A DNA stretch of 51,524 nucleotides from Bradyrhizobium forestalis. GTDB lineage: Bacteria > Pseudomonadota > Alphaproteobacteria > Rhizobiales > Xanthobacteraceae. The stretch spans positions 1 to 51,524 of the forward strand of contig NZ_PGVG01000047.1 of assembly GCF_002795245.1 (NCBI RefSeq). Reading direction: 5' to 3'. The notes under the pieces were generated by a model. It was given only the letters and a program-made list of their open reading frames with translations. It was not told the origin of the DNA and ran no database searches. Positions 17,099 through 25,472 of the stretch are shown one piece after another. How positions within the stretch are numbered: position 1 is the stretch's first letter; every line of letters starts with the position of its first letter. Position numbers and translations under genes: made by a program.

Positions 17099-18298
17099 AT
17101 GAGCGATTCTGAAACGGCCGATCTCGAAACATTCCGCGACGAGACACGCGCCTGGCTGGAAGCCAACTGCCCGCCGGAGATGCGCAAGCCCGCAACCTCG
17201 GACGCCGACGTGTTCTGGGGCGGGCGCAATGCCAAATTCTCGTCCGAGCCGCAGCGCATCTGGTTCGAGCGCATGCGCGACAAGGGCTGGACCGTGCCGG
17301 ATTGGCCGAAGGAATATGGCGGTGGTGGCCTCAGCGCCGCCGAGCACAAGGTGCTGCGCGCGGAGATGGCCAGGATGGGCGCGCGGCCGCCGCTGTCGAG
17401 CTTCGGCATCTGGATGCTCGGGCCGGCGCTCCTAAAATACGGCAACGACGCCCAGAAGAACGAGCACCTGCCGAAGATCGCCGCGGGCGAGATTCGCTGG
17501 TGCCAGGGCTATTCCGAGCCGAATGCCGGCTCCGATCTCGCCTCGCTGCAGACCCGCGCCGAGAGCGACGGCGACGACTTCATCATCACCGGTCAGAAGA
17601 TCTGGACGTCCTACGCCAACTACGCCGACTGGATCTTCTGCCTGGTCCGTACCGATCCGGCCGCGAAGAAGCATGACGGCATCAGCTTCGTCCTGTTCGA
17701 CATGACCTCGAAGGGCGTCTCGACCAAGCCGATCCTGTTGATCTCCGGCTACTCGCCGTTCTGCGAGACCTTCTTCGACGGCGTCCGCGTGCCGAAATCG
17801 CACGTGGTCGGCACGATCAACCGCGGCTGGGACGTCGCAAAATATCTGCTCCAGCACGAACGCGCGATGATCTCAGGCATGGGCGAGCGCGGCGTCGGCC
17901 GTCCGCTCGGCCAGATCGCGGCGGATTCCGTCGGTACTGATGCGCAAGGCAGGCTCGACGACGTCATGCTGCGCGGCCAGATCGCGCGCTTCGACGTCGA
18001 TGAAGCCGCGTTAGCTGCCTGCGCCGAGCGCGCCGTCGATCTCGCCAAGGCGGGGCAGGCGCATCCGGCGTTCTCCTCGGCGATGAAATATTACGGCACC
18101 GAGCTCAACAAGCGCCGCTACGAGATCCTGATGTCGGCCGGCGGCGTCGATGCGCTGGAATGGGAGAGCGAGCGCTCCAAGCAGGGCGCCCGTCCGCGCG
18201 CCTGGCTCCGCACCAAGGCCAACTCGATCGAAGGCGGCACGTCCGAGGTCATGCTCGGCATCGTCGCCAAGCGCATCCTCGATCTGCCGGGGGCGTGA
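17099..18298 (+). CDS. Acyl-CoA dehydrogenase
   Basis: 399-aa FAD-dependent acyl-CoA dehydrogenase, full length. N-terminal helical domain (TFRDETRAWLEANCPPEMR), beta-domain FAD/substrate loop QGYSEPNAGSDLAS, ITGQKIWTSYANYADW, and the C-terminal SIEGGTSEVMLGIVAKRIL. The start at 17099 has gga 7 nt upstream; ATG 17087 is also possible. It is followed after 159 nt, across a repeat, by a second dehydrogenase. Such pairs can form heteromeric enzymes, for example for dicarboxyl- or aromatic-derived CoA thioesters as in the pimeloyl-CoA pathway of related bacteria. The substrate is not decided by sequence. Confidence 0.92.
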   Translation: MSDSETADLETFRDETRAWLEANCPPEMRKPATSDADVFWGGRNAKFSSEPQRIWFERMRDKGWTVPDWPKEYGGGGLSAAEHKVLRAEMARMGARPPLSSFGIWMLGPALLKYGNDAQKNEHLPKIAAGEIRWCQGYSEPNAGSDLASLQTRAESDGDDFIITGQKIWTSYANYADWIFCLVRTDPAAKKHDGISFVLFDMTSKGVSTKPILLISGYSPFCETFFDGVRVPKSHVVGTINRGWDVAKYLLQHERAMISGMGERGVGRPLGQIAADSVGTDAQGRLDDVMLRGQIARFDVDEAALAACAERAVDLAKAGQAHPAFSSAMKYYGTELNKRRYEILMSAGGVDALEWESERSKQGARPRAWLRTKANSIEGGTSEVMLGIVAKRILDLPGA

Positions 18299-18316
18299 GG
18301 TGCGCTCTCACCACAC

Positions 18317-18422
18317 GTCATTCCGGGGCGCCGCGATAGCGGCGAGCCCGGAATCCATCAGGCGGCATTCTCCGCGGTGAAATGGATTCCGGGCCTGGCC
18401 CTTCGGGCCATCCCGGAATGAC
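18317..18422. repeat. Palindromic repeat (gtcattccggggcg family)
   Basis: The left end gtcattccggggcgccgcg pairs with the right end ccatcccggaatgac, with inner arms cccggaatccat / atggattccggg. It lies between the two acyl-CoA dehydrogenase genes. A second copy of the same family is at 34106-34231. Confidence 0.82.
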
Positions 18423-18457
18423 GAAGACAAATAGAATTCGAATCGGAAACACGCACC

Positions 18458-19624
18458 ATGGCCCTCGTCCTCACCGAAGAACAATCCATGCTCCGCGACA
18501 GCGCGCGCGGGCTGATCAGCGACAAGGCGCCGGTGTCGCACCTGCGCCACTTGCGCGACAGCAAGGACCCCACCGGCTTCTCCAAGGAGTTTTGGCATTC
18601 CTTCGCCGAGATGGGTTTTGCCGGCTTGCTCGTGCCGGACGAGTTCGGCGGCAGCGGCCTCGGCTATGTCGAAGCCGGCGTCGTCATGGAGGAGATCGGC
18701 CGCACCCTGATGCCTTCGCCGTTCCTCGCCACCAGCGTGGTCGCGGCCTCGGCACTGAACCGCGGCGGCAATGCCGCGCAGAAATCGGAATATCTGCCGA
18801 AGATCGCGAGCGGCTCGCTGCTCGCAACGCTTGCGATCGACGAGGGCGCCAAGCATCGTCCGCTGCAGACCAGCCTGCAGGCCGTGCGCGCCGGCAACGG
18901 TTTTAAACTTTCCGGCGCCAAGGCGCTGGTCGTTGACGGCCACGTCGCAGATCTCTTCATCGTCGCCGCGCGCACCGCCGGCTCGGCCGGCGAGCGCGAG
19001 GGCCTGACGCTGTTCCTGGTGAACCCAGCGGCCAAGGGCGTTGCGATCGAGCGCACCATCATGGTCGACGCGCACAATGCGGCGCGGATCGAATTCGCCA
19101 ATGTCGAGGTTACCGCCGACAGCGTGCTCGGCGAGGTCGATCAGGCAGCCAGCCTGCTCGATGGCGTGCTCGACATCGGCCGCGGCGCCGTCGCCGCCGA
19201 AATGGTTGGCCTCAGCGACGAGGTCTTTGGCCGCACCGTCGAATACCTGAAGAGCCGAAAACAGTTCGGCAAGCTGATCGGCGAATTCCAGGCGCTGCAA
19301 CATCGCGCCGCCGAACTCTATGTCGACATCGAGATCACCCGCGCCGCCGTCATGAAAGCGCTGCAGGCGTTGGACGCCGACGTCGCCAAGGCTGCATCAG
19401 CCGTTGCCGTCGCCAAGGCTGCATCAGCCGTTGCCGTCGCCAAAGCCCGTGCCGGCACGACCGCCACCCGCGCGGTGCAGGAAGGCGTGCAGATGCATGG
19501 CGGCATGGGCATGACCGACCAGTTCGACATCGGCTTCTTCATGAAGCGCGCCCGGGTCTGCGAGGAGTTGTTCGGCGACGCGAACTACCACACCGAGCAG
19601 CTGGCGCGGGCGCGGGGGTATTGA
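18458..19624 (+). CDS. Acyl-CoA dehydrogenase with internal 9-residue duplication
   Basis: 388-aa acyl-CoA dehydrogenase, the smaller partner-type. N-terminal TEEQSMLRDSARGLI, a beta domain that is divergent, and the C-terminal flavin-contact segment QMHGGMGMTDQFDIGFFMKR. Residues 310-327 are two exact copies of AKAASAVAV, encoded by a perfect 27-bp tandem repeat (19385-19438). This lengthens the helix before RAGTTATRAVQEG. The frame is kept, so the protein may still fold, but the duplication sits close to the FAD/dimer region. Paired with the dehydrogenase upstream. Confidence 0.92.
   Translation: MALVLTEEQSMLRDSARGLISDKAPVSHLRHLRDSKDPTGFSKEFWHSFAEMGFAGLLVPDEFGGSGLGYVEAGVVMEEIGRTLMPSPFLATSVVAASALNRGGNAAQKSEYLPKIASGSLLATLAIDEGAKHRPLQTSLQAVRAGNGFKLSGAKALVVDGHVADLFIVAARTAGSAGEREGLTLFLVNPAAKGVAIERTIMVDAHNAARIEFANVEVTADSVLGEVDQAASLLDGVLDIGRGAVAAEMVGLSDEVFGRTVEYLKSRKQFGKLIGEFQALQHRAAELYVDIEITRAAVMKALQALDADVAKAASAVAVAKAASAVAVAKARAGTTATRAVQEGVQMHGGMGMTDQFDIGFFMKRARVCEELFGDANYHTEQLARARGY
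19385..19438 (+). repeat. Perfect 27-bp tandem duplication inside a gene
   Basis: Two identical 27-nt units, 19385-19411 and 19412-19438, each beginning gccaaggctgcatcagccg. They are in frame, adding nine residues to the dehydrogenase at 18458-19624. Exact identity points to a recent slippage event. Confidence 0.95.
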
Positions 19625-19654
19625 GGCGAGGCCCGCCGTCGCCTCGCATTCGGT

Positions 19655-19756
19655 GTCATCGCCCGGTTTGACCGGGCGATCCAGTACGCCGCGGCCTCTC
19701 GATTGATCACAACCGTCTCTGGAATACTGGATCGCCCGGTCAAGCCGGGCGATGAC
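19655..19756. repeat. Palindromic repeat (gtcatcgcccgg family)
   Basis: The left end gtcatcgcccggtttgaccg pairs with cggtcaagccgggcgatgac, and the inner arms gatccagta / tactggatc pair. It lies between the convergent dehydrogenase and amino-acid-binding-protein genes. Related to the copy at 4913-5014 by its inner arms. Confidence 0.85.
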
Positions 19757-19813
19757 GGCTGAGCGTGTGGCGCGAGCTTTGGCTCAAGCTCGCAATGACG
19801 ATGGCTAGACCGC

Positions 19814-20851
19814 CTACCTCATCGGCGGTGCGTACTGCACGCCACCCGCGTTCCACAGCTGGTTCATGCCGCGCGGGATCTTCAGCTTGGACTTCTCGCC
19901 GATCGTGCGCTCGTACATCTCGCCGTAATTGCCGACGTGGCGGATGATGCGCGCGGCCCAGTCCTTGGTGAGGCCGAGCTGCTCGCCGTAATTGCCCTCG
20001 GTGCCGACGAGGCGCATCACTTCCGGCTTCTTCGACTTCAGGGCCTCGTCGATGTTCTCCGAGGTCACGCCCAGCTCTTCGGCGTTGATCATCGCATACA
20101 GCGTCCACTTCACGATCATCATCCAGTCGTCGTCACGCTGGCGCACGACGGGGGCGAGCGGCTCCTTGGAGATCATGTCCGGCAGGATCATGTGGTCGCC
20201 GGGCTTGGACAGGTTGATCCGCAGCGCGTAGAGCTGCGAGACGTCGGCGGAGAGCGTGTCGCACTTGCCGGTGTCGTAGGCCTTCACCACGTCGGTGAGG
20301 TTGTCGAACTTGACCTCTTCATATTTCATGTTGTTGGCGCGGAAGTAATCGGCAACGTTTAGCGCCGTCGTGGTGCCGGCCTGCACGCAGACCTTGCTGC
20401 CGGTCAGATCCAGCGAGGTTTCCTTGTTGCGCGAACGCGGCAGCATGAAGCCCGCACCGTCGTAATAGGCGACGGCAGGGAAATAGAGATCGTAGTCGAG
20501 CTCACGCGCCATGCTCCAGGTCGAGTTGCGCGAGAGGATGTCGACCTTCCGGCTCTGCAATTCCTTGAAGCGCTCGCTGGCGTCGAGCGGAATGAACTTC
20601 GCCTTGGCCGGGTCGTTGAAGATCGCCGCGGCGACCGCGCGGCAGAAATCGACGTCGAAGCCGGTCCAGTTCTTGTTGTCTTCCGAATATGAGAAGCCAG
20701 GCAGGCCCTTGTTGACGCCGCACAGCACTTCGCCGCGGCGAACGGTGCGCTTCAGGGTGCGGGTGTCGTAGAATTCATAGATGATGGCGAGGACGCCGAC
20801 CAGTACGGCGACCGCGAGCCCGATCAGCAGGCCGCCACGAAAAGTACGCAT
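19814..20851 (-). CDS. Amino-acid ABC transporter substrate-binding protein (AapJ-like)
   Basis: 345-aa periplasmic binding protein of family 3 (general L-amino-acid type). N-terminal membrane anchor or signal (GGLLIGLAVAVLVGVLAIIYEF). Then RRGEVLCGVNKGLPGFS, WTGFDVDFCRAVAAAIF, the DGAGFMLPRS and VCVQAGTTTALNVADYF segments, and TEGNYGEQLGLTKDWA near the C terminus, all typical of AapJ/BztA proteins. No permease or ATPase genes are adjacent, so it is an orphan here. It is followed downstream only by a repeat and preceded by the L,D-transpeptidase on the same strand. Confidence 0.88.
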   Translation of the reverse strand: MRTFRGGLLIGLAVAVLVGVLAIIYEFYDTRTLKRTVRRGEVLCGVNKGLPGFSYSEDNKNWTGFDVDFCRAVAAAIFNDPAKAKFIPLDASERFKELQSRKVDILSRNSTWSMARELDYDLYFPAVAYYDGAGFMLPRSRNKETSLDLTGSKVCVQAGTTTALNVADYFRANNMKYEEVKFDNLTDVVKAYDTGKCDTLSADVSQLYALRINLSKPGDHMILPDMISKEPLAPVVRQRDDDWMMIVKWTLYAMINAEELGVTSENIDEALKSKKPEVMRLVGTEGNYGEQLGLTKDWAARIIRHVGNYGEMYERTIGEKSKLKIPRGMNQLWNAGGVQYAPPMR

Positions 20852-20938
20852 GATGTCTCTCTCTCGAAAGTTATCGGGGAAAGGAATTTGGAGGAGGAGG
20901 AGAGCATGATCGGTGCGATCATGCTCGAACCATAGCCC

Positions 20939-21532
20939 TTAGAGTTCGGGCTTCTGCCGGATGACGACCTTGGTCCCGACAGGGACGCGATCGTAGAGAT
21001 CGGCGACGTCGTTGTTGACGAGGCGGAAGCAGCCCGAGGACACCTTGGTGCCGATCGTGTCGGGCCGGTTGGTGCCATGGATGCGGTAGACCGTGGTGCC
21101 CAGATACATGGCGCGGGCGCCCAGCGGATTGCCGGGGCCGCCGGCCATGAAGCGCGGCAGATAAGGCTGGCGCTGGATCATCTCCGGCGGCGGCGTCCAG
21201 TCCGGCCACTCCTTCTTGTTGGTGATGGTCACCAGCCCCTGCCACTGAAAACCGTCGCGGCCGACGCCAATGCCGTAGCGGATCGCGCGCCCACCGGGCT
21301 GCACCAGATAGAGGTGCCGCTCTGCGGTCGAGACGATGATGGTGCCCGGCGCTTCGGTGGTGCGGAAGTAGACCACCTGCTTCTGCCATTCCGGCTCGAG
21401 CTGGTAGCCGTCGTCGGCGATCAGGCCCGGCTCGTCGCCGCGGTCCGGCTGCTGGGCGAAGGCCTGCGGCGTGGACAGGACCAGTCCCATCGCAGCCATG
21501 AAAATCCCGGTCAGGCGACGAAAATCCGTCAT
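20939..21532 (-). CDS. L,D-transpeptidase (YkuD family)
   Basis: 197-aa exported peptidoglycan cross-linking enzyme or lipoprotein-anchoring enzyme. Signal peptide (MAAMGLVLSTPQAFAQQ). The YkuD domain (about 60-197) has IIVSTAERHLYLV, the histidine in YRIHGTNRP, and the catalytic cysteine motif SSGCFRLVNNDV. It acts in the periplasm on tetrapeptide stems, making 3-3 links. Full length for the compact family members. Downstream on the same strand is the amino-acid-binding protein; a functional link is not evident. Confidence 0.92.
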   Translation of the reverse strand: MTDFRRLTGIFMAAMGLVLSTPQAFAQQPDRGDEPGLIADDGYQLEPEWQKQVVYFRTTEAPGTIIVSTAERHLYLVQPGGRAIRYGIGVGRDGFQWQGLVTITNKKEWPDWTPPPEMIQRQPYLPRFMAGGPGNPLGARAMYLGTTVYRIHGTNRPDTIGTKVSSGCFRLVNNDVADLYDRVPVGTKVVIRQKPEL

Positions 21533-21723
21533 TTCAAGCTCTCCCCGCTGCCACAGCGCAAATCATTCGGAACCATCAAACCTGAGGGGCAGGTTCATGG
21601 CAAGTTGATGGCGCGCCGTCCTGGCATGTCACGAGAATGCTTTGGTTTTTTGACGGCGCCGGAGCAATGCCACGAACAGGGGATGGCGCGAAAAGCAGTG
21701 TCGGCGGCTGCACAGTCGGTGCG

Positions 21724-21850
21724 CTCCCTCCCCCCGCTTGCGGGGGAGGGCGGGGGAGAGGGTGTCTCCACAAAAAGAATCCCCCAGGAGGATAGAACCC
21801 TCACCCGCCGCGCTCTTCGAGCACGTCGACCTCTGCCGCAAGCGGGAGAG
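21724..21850. repeat. Palindromic repeat, type B (ctcccccgcttgcgggggag)
   Basis: The left hairpin ccccgcttgcggggg is followed by gagggtgtctccacaaa, a middle part with aaccctcacccgccgcg, and a right end tgccgcaagcgggagagg. It lies between the membrane-protein gene (its 3' end) and the L,D-transpeptidase start. Related copies are at 24400-24544 and 32945-33064. The rest of this 340-nt gap shows no gene. Confidence 0.8.
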
Positions 21851-21898
21851 GCTCAGACCGAGTTCGCGGCCAAATCGTCTGACCCAACAGGCATTCCG

Positions 21899-22873
21899 TC
21901 AAATCTTATTGCTCTCCGCCGCGATCCCCAGCCGCCTTACGATCTCCGTCCCCACCGCGCGCGCCTCGACCCGCGACCCGATACGAGGGCTGCGAAACCT
22001 CCGTCCCGAATGCAACCGGATCGTGACGATGCAGTGCTCGTCCTCGGACCGGCCGCGGCGGTCGACCGTGATCGCCTTCACGTCGGGCCCGGCGATATGG
22101 TCGGCGCGCAAGCTGCCGTCGCCCCACAGGCGTTCGACGCGAATATCGTTCTGCCGGATGATCCAGAAGGCGCCGGTCACGAGGTTGGCGTATCGGTGCA
22201 CGGCGTATGCGGCGATCGCACCGAGCGGCAGCAGCAGGATGTCGACATGGCTGGGCGGCCATCCGCGCCAGAGCTTGTAGGCGTAGGGCACAGCGCACAG
22301 GGCGATCGCGATCAGGGACACGATCCGAATGTCCCTGACGGAAAACGGCTCCAGCGGTTCGCCAAGCTGCATCTCGGGATTGCTGGCATCGAGCGGATTG
22401 ACGGGCTCCTCGACATTGGGAACCTCGAACTGCGTCGCGATCCGGGCGACCGTGTCACGAACATGGGTGACGTCGGCGATCGGCGGGGACGCCAGGCGTT
22501 CCCCTGAGGCCAGCGTGAAGACGAGTTGAAAGCGGGCCTTCACCCTCTTGCTGCCGGGAACCTGTAACCCCGTGATGTCGTCTTTCGCGACGATGCGCGT
22601 GCGCAGCTTTCCGAACGGGCTTTGTCGCCCGATCAAGATCTCGTTCGGCGTGATGATCCACACCACGGCCGGTGCGAGCATGATGCCGACGACGAACCCC
22701 GCGCCCACGAGCAGCGCAGCCACCGATATGATGATCTCCAGAATGTCGTGCGTGAACAGGCCGGGCGTGAAGCACAGCGCGACGGCGACCGCAAAGCCGG
22801 ACATGACCAGCCGCTGCGCGATCGAGGAGCCTTCACGAAGGCGAATGTCGCTATGGCTGGGCGTGTCGTCCAT
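21899..22873 (-). CDS. Membrane protein with duplicated PH-like layout, unknown function
   Basis: 324-aa protein beginning MDDTPSHSDIRLREGSS; the frame is open to 22945, so a start 24 residues earlier is possible. Two similar halves: each has a pair of hydrophobic segments (VMSGFAVAVALCF / VAALLVGAGFVVGIML, and VSLIAIALCAVPYAY / ILLLPLGAIAAYAV), followed by a soluble beta-rich part. Each soluble part begins like WIITPNEILIGRQSPFG or WIIRQNDIRVERLWGDG, which recalls bacterial PH domains. I do not recognise the family and assign no function. Lies after the thioredoxin-like gene on the same strand, 103 nt downstream. Confidence 0.7.
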   Translation of the reverse strand: MDDTPSHSDIRLREGSSIAQRLVMSGFAVAVALCFTPGLFTHDILEIIISVAALLVGAGFVVGIMLAPAVVWIITPNEILIGRQSPFGKLRTRIVAKDDITGLQVPGSKRVKARFQLVFTLASGERLASPPIADVTHVRDTVARIATQFEVPNVEEPVNPLDASNPEMQLGEPLEPFSVRDIRIVSLIAIALCAVPYAYKLWRGWPPSHVDILLLPLGAIAAYAVHRYANLVTGAFWIIRQNDIRVERLWGDGSLRADHIAGPDVKAITVDRRGRSEDEHCIVTIRLHSGRRFRSPRIGSRVEARAVGTEIVRRLGIAAESNKI

Positions 22874-22976
22874 TGCGTGCGGCTGATTGCGTCGCTCGCG
22901 AAACTCCACGGACGGGTCCGTGGAGTCAAGCAACAAGGGCGACAACTGAAACCCGCCCCGCGATGGCCGCGCGGCG

Positions 22977-23540
22977 TCAGCTGTCGACGTTCAGCAGCCT
23001 TGCCACGGTGCGGTCGATCTGCTCGTAAGCCCCTTCGCCGGCGTGCTGGAACACGATCCTGCCGGTCTGGTCGATGATGTACTGCGCCGGCCAGTATTGA
23101 TTGCGATAGGCGTTCCAAGTCCTGGAATCGTTGTCCTGCGCCACCGGATAGGTGATGCCGTGGCGCTTCAGCGCGGCCTGCACGTTGGCGGCCGAGCGCT
23201 CGAACGGGAATTCCGGCGTGTGCACGCCGACCACGACCAGGCCCTTGTCCTTGTACTTGGCATAGAGATCGGTGACATGCGGCAGTGTGTTGACGCAGTT
23301 GACGCAGCCATAGGTCCAGAAATCGACCAGCACGACCTTGCCGCGGAGGTCGGCGAGGCTGAGCGGTTTCGAGTTGAACCAGCTGGTGATGCCGGTGAAG
23401 TCGGGCGCGGTCTGCTGGCTTGCGGCGGCGACGCGGAGCGGTGCCGCGCGGGACACCTCGTTGCAGATGCCGGGGATGACGGCGCCTGTGACGGTGAAGC
23501 CGATCAGTGCGGTGGAAACGGCGAGCAGTTTGACAGTCAT
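22977..23540 (-). CDS. TlpA/DipZ-like exported thioredoxin
   Basis: 187-aa thiol-disulfide protein. N-terminal hydrophobic leader (VSTALIGFTVTGAVIPG), then a redoxin domain with the active site WTYGCVNCVNTLP (Cys79 and Cys82), the TPEFPFERSAANVQAAL segment and the cis-proline region YWPAQYIID. This is the DipZ/TlpA-like type, expected to face the periplasm and take electrons from CcdA, whose gene lies 31 nt upstream on the same strand. Start preceded by ggagga. Possible clients include cytochrome c apoproteins or SoxY; SoxW of other Sox systems is similar in kind, but the sox operon is about 13 kb away. Confidence 0.88.
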   Translation of the reverse strand: MTVKLLAVSTALIGFTVTGAVIPGICNEVSRAAPLRVAAASQQTAPDFTGITSWFNSKPLSLADLRGKVVLVDFWTYGCVNCVNTLPHVTDLYAKYKDKGLVVVGVHTPEFPFERSAANVQAALKRHGITYPVAQDNDSRTWNAYRNQYWPAQYIIDQTGRIVFQHAGEGAYEQIDRTVARLLNVDS

Positions 23541-23571
23541 GGAAGCGTCCTCCGGGTGAAATCTTCGATGA

Positions 23572-24267
23572 TCACAGGCCGATCTGGCCGGTGGGATAGA
23601 AGCCGGTAAGCCACGCCACGATCAGCGTGTCGTATTGAAAATAGGCGGCGACCGCGAAGGCGATGACGACGACGCCAAAGCCCTGCTGCAGCCGCGGCGA
23701 GATGCACGCGAGGCTGCGTACCCGTGTCGTCGCGACCTGTCCGCCATAGGCGATCGCCAGCATCGGGATCGCCGCGCCGATGGCATAGGCGACCAGCAGC
23801 GTGCCGGCCCAGGTCAGGTTCTTTGAGGTCGCCACCAGTGTCAGGATCGAGCCGAGCACTGGGCCGGCACAGGGCGTCCACACCAGCCCGAGCGTGGTGC
23901 CGAGGATCAGTCCGCCGAGCGCGCCCTCGCGCTGCGCGCCGCCTGAGCTGAGATCGAGCCAGCCATTGAGCCGGATCGACAGCCATTCGAACGGGGCCGG
24001 CCACAGCATCAACAGGCCGAAGCCGAGCAGCAGGATGGATGCGGCTTCGCGCAGCACATTCGGATCGAAATCGAATGCCTGCGTGATCGCGCCGAGCAGC
24101 AGCGCGACTGTGGAGAAGGAAATGACGAAGCCGAGCGCGATCATCGCCGGGCGCAGATGCCCCGCGCGCCCGATCGAAGCGCCGAGAAGGATCGGCAACA
24201 TCGGCAACGTGCACGGCGCGGCGATGGTGAGGAGGCCGGCGAGGACGGCGAAGAGCAGTTCGAGCAT
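23572..24267 (-). CDS. ccdA: Cytochrome c biogenesis protein CcdA
   Basis: 231-aa inner-membrane electron conduit with six hydrophobic segments. The paired cysteines that carry reducing power across the membrane are seen in TIAAPCTLPMLPIL (Cys19) and VWTPCAGPVLGS. It moves electrons from cytoplasmic thioredoxin to periplasmic thiol proteins. Forms an operon with the thioredoxin-like gene 31 nt downstream. Together they resemble the SoxV/SoxW or CcdA/ResA pairs. Confidence 0.92.
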   Translation of the reverse strand: MLELLFAVLAGLLTIAAPCTLPMLPILLGASIGRAGHLRPAMIALGFVISFSTVALLLGAITQAFDFDPNVLREAASILLLGFGLLMLWPAPFEWLSIRLNGWLDLSSGGAQREGALGGLILGTTLGLVWTPCAGPVLGSILTLVATSKNLTWAGTLLVAYAIGAAIPMLAIAYGGQVATTRVRSLACISPRLQQGFGVVVIAFAVAAYFQYDTLIVAWLTGFYPTGQIGL

Positions 24268-24399
24268 CGGGCACTCGTGATGGAGGTCACGAGGGCTGTT
24301 CGGGATGGATGCGGCGCTCGTTACGCGTCGTCACACGTTCGTGACGGGCGAAGCTGATTTGGCGGGGAGAGCAACAGTGCCGGCGATAGCGGTGGTGCG

Positions 24400-24544
24400 C
24401 TCCCTCCCCCGCTTGCGGGGGAGGGCGGGGGAGAGGGTGTCCGCAACGAGATACTCCCCCAGAGGAAAGAACCCTCACCCGCCGCACGCGGGACGGTGCT
24501 TCGCATCGCCCGCACGCGTCGGCTTCTCCCGCAAGCGGGAGAGG
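24400..24544. repeat. Palindromic repeat, type B
   Basis: Same layout as 21724-21850. Hairpin ctcccccgcttgcggggg, then gagggtgtccgc, cccccagaggaaagaaccct, cacccgccgca, and a terminal ctcccgcaagcgggagagg hairpin. It lies upstream of ccdA and downstream of the sigma-factor gene, in a 512-nt gap (24268-24779) that has no gene. Confidence 0.85.
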
Positions 24545-24583
24545 CGGGAGTGCGCGGTGAGAGCCTCGCCCCCCAAAACACAA

Positions 24584-24618
24584 AACGACCCGGAGGGGGG
24601 CATCCCGTCCGGGTCGTT
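24584..24618 (-). terminator. Rho-independent terminator-like hairpin after the sigma-factor gene
   Basis: An 11-bp perfect stem: aacgacccgga (24584-24594) with tccgggtcgtt (24608-24618), and a 13-nt loop. Read on the minus strand, it is followed by ttttgtgtttt. It lies about 160 nt beyond the stop of the ECF sigma gene. Confidence 0.7.
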
Positions 24619-24779
24619 GGAGGTCTTGGGAGGTTTAACGAAACCGTATGCGAGCTTTATAGGAGGGAAGTTTTTCCGCCTGATGTTGTCGATTGTTTCA
24701 ATTGTTTCGTCGGCGGTAACACTTCCGTGTCCGGGGACAGGGCCTGAGATATGGTCCTATCCCCCTGAAATCATTGTGT

Positions 24780-25391
24780 TCAGGCCGCGAAACGATCGAC
24801 GCCGGCGCCCTTAAGCAAATCGGCCAGCTGCTTGCGGGCGTAGAACATCCGGGTCTTCACCGTGCTCTGGGGGATGCCGATGATCTGGCCGACCTCCTCC
24901 ACCGACTTCTCGTGGTAGTAGACGAGGTTGATGATCTCCCGATGCGCCGGCGACAGCTTCTGCACGCAGGCGCGCAGGATGGCGCTGGTGTCGCTGCGGT
25001 CGAGCGAGGTCTCCGGCGTGTCGCAGCCGTCGGGAATCTGGCGCACGTCTTCCTGGTCGATGTCCTCGAAGCGGCGCTGGCGCATCGCGGTCAGCGCCTT
25101 GAAGCGGGCGATCGAGAGCAGCCAGGTCGACACCTGCGAGCGGCCCTGGAACTGGCCGGCGGTCCGCCACACGTCCAAAAACACCTGGCTGACCAGGTCT
25201 TCGGCCGTGGTGGCGTCGCGCACGATGCGCAGGATGAAGCGGTACACCCGCACATTATGCCGGCAATAAAGGATGTGCATGGCGGTCCGGTTGCCGTCGG
25301 CGATGCTTTCGAGCAGCATGTCGTCCGAGGTCGCCTGAGCGGCAATGATGCTCTGGCTGGCTTGGGCGTTGATGGCAATGACGTTCCGCAT
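24780..25391 (-). CDS. ECF-type RNA polymerase sigma factor
   Basis: 203-aa sigma-70 family factor of the extracytoplasmic-function type. Region 2 (about 25-95) shows RHNVRVYRFILRIVRDATTAEDLVSQVF. Region 4 (about 138-190) shows LSPAHREIINLVYYHEKSVEEVGQIIG and the recognition helix PQSTVKTRMFYARKQLADLL. No region 1 or 3, as expected. There is no anti-sigma gene on either side, so control may be transcriptional. The upstream region contains two unusual inverted repeats (25473-25539). Monocistronic, followed by a terminator-like hairpin. Confidence 0.93.
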   Translation of the reverse strand: MRNVIAINAQASQSIIAAQATSDDMLLESIADGNRTAMHILYCRHNVRVYRFILRIVRDATTAEDLVSQVFLDVWRTAGQFQGRSQVSTWLLSIARFKALTAMRQRRFEDIDQEDVRQIPDGCDTPETSLDRSDTSAILRACVQKLSPAHREIINLVYYHEKSVEEVGQIIGIPQSTVKTRMFYARKQLADLLKGAGVDRFAA

Positions 25392-25472
25392 GGACTTGGC
25401 TCCCCGTAGCGCCGCAACCGAGCGGCGTTTCCTTGGACCAAAGTGTTAATGAGCCAACGTTTCGGGACGTCT

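Noticed and set aside
21077..22507. Plus-strand 476-codon frame across the transpeptidase, a repeat and the membrane protein
   Set aside because: It spans two antisense genes and an intergenic repeat, so cannot be a conserved protein.
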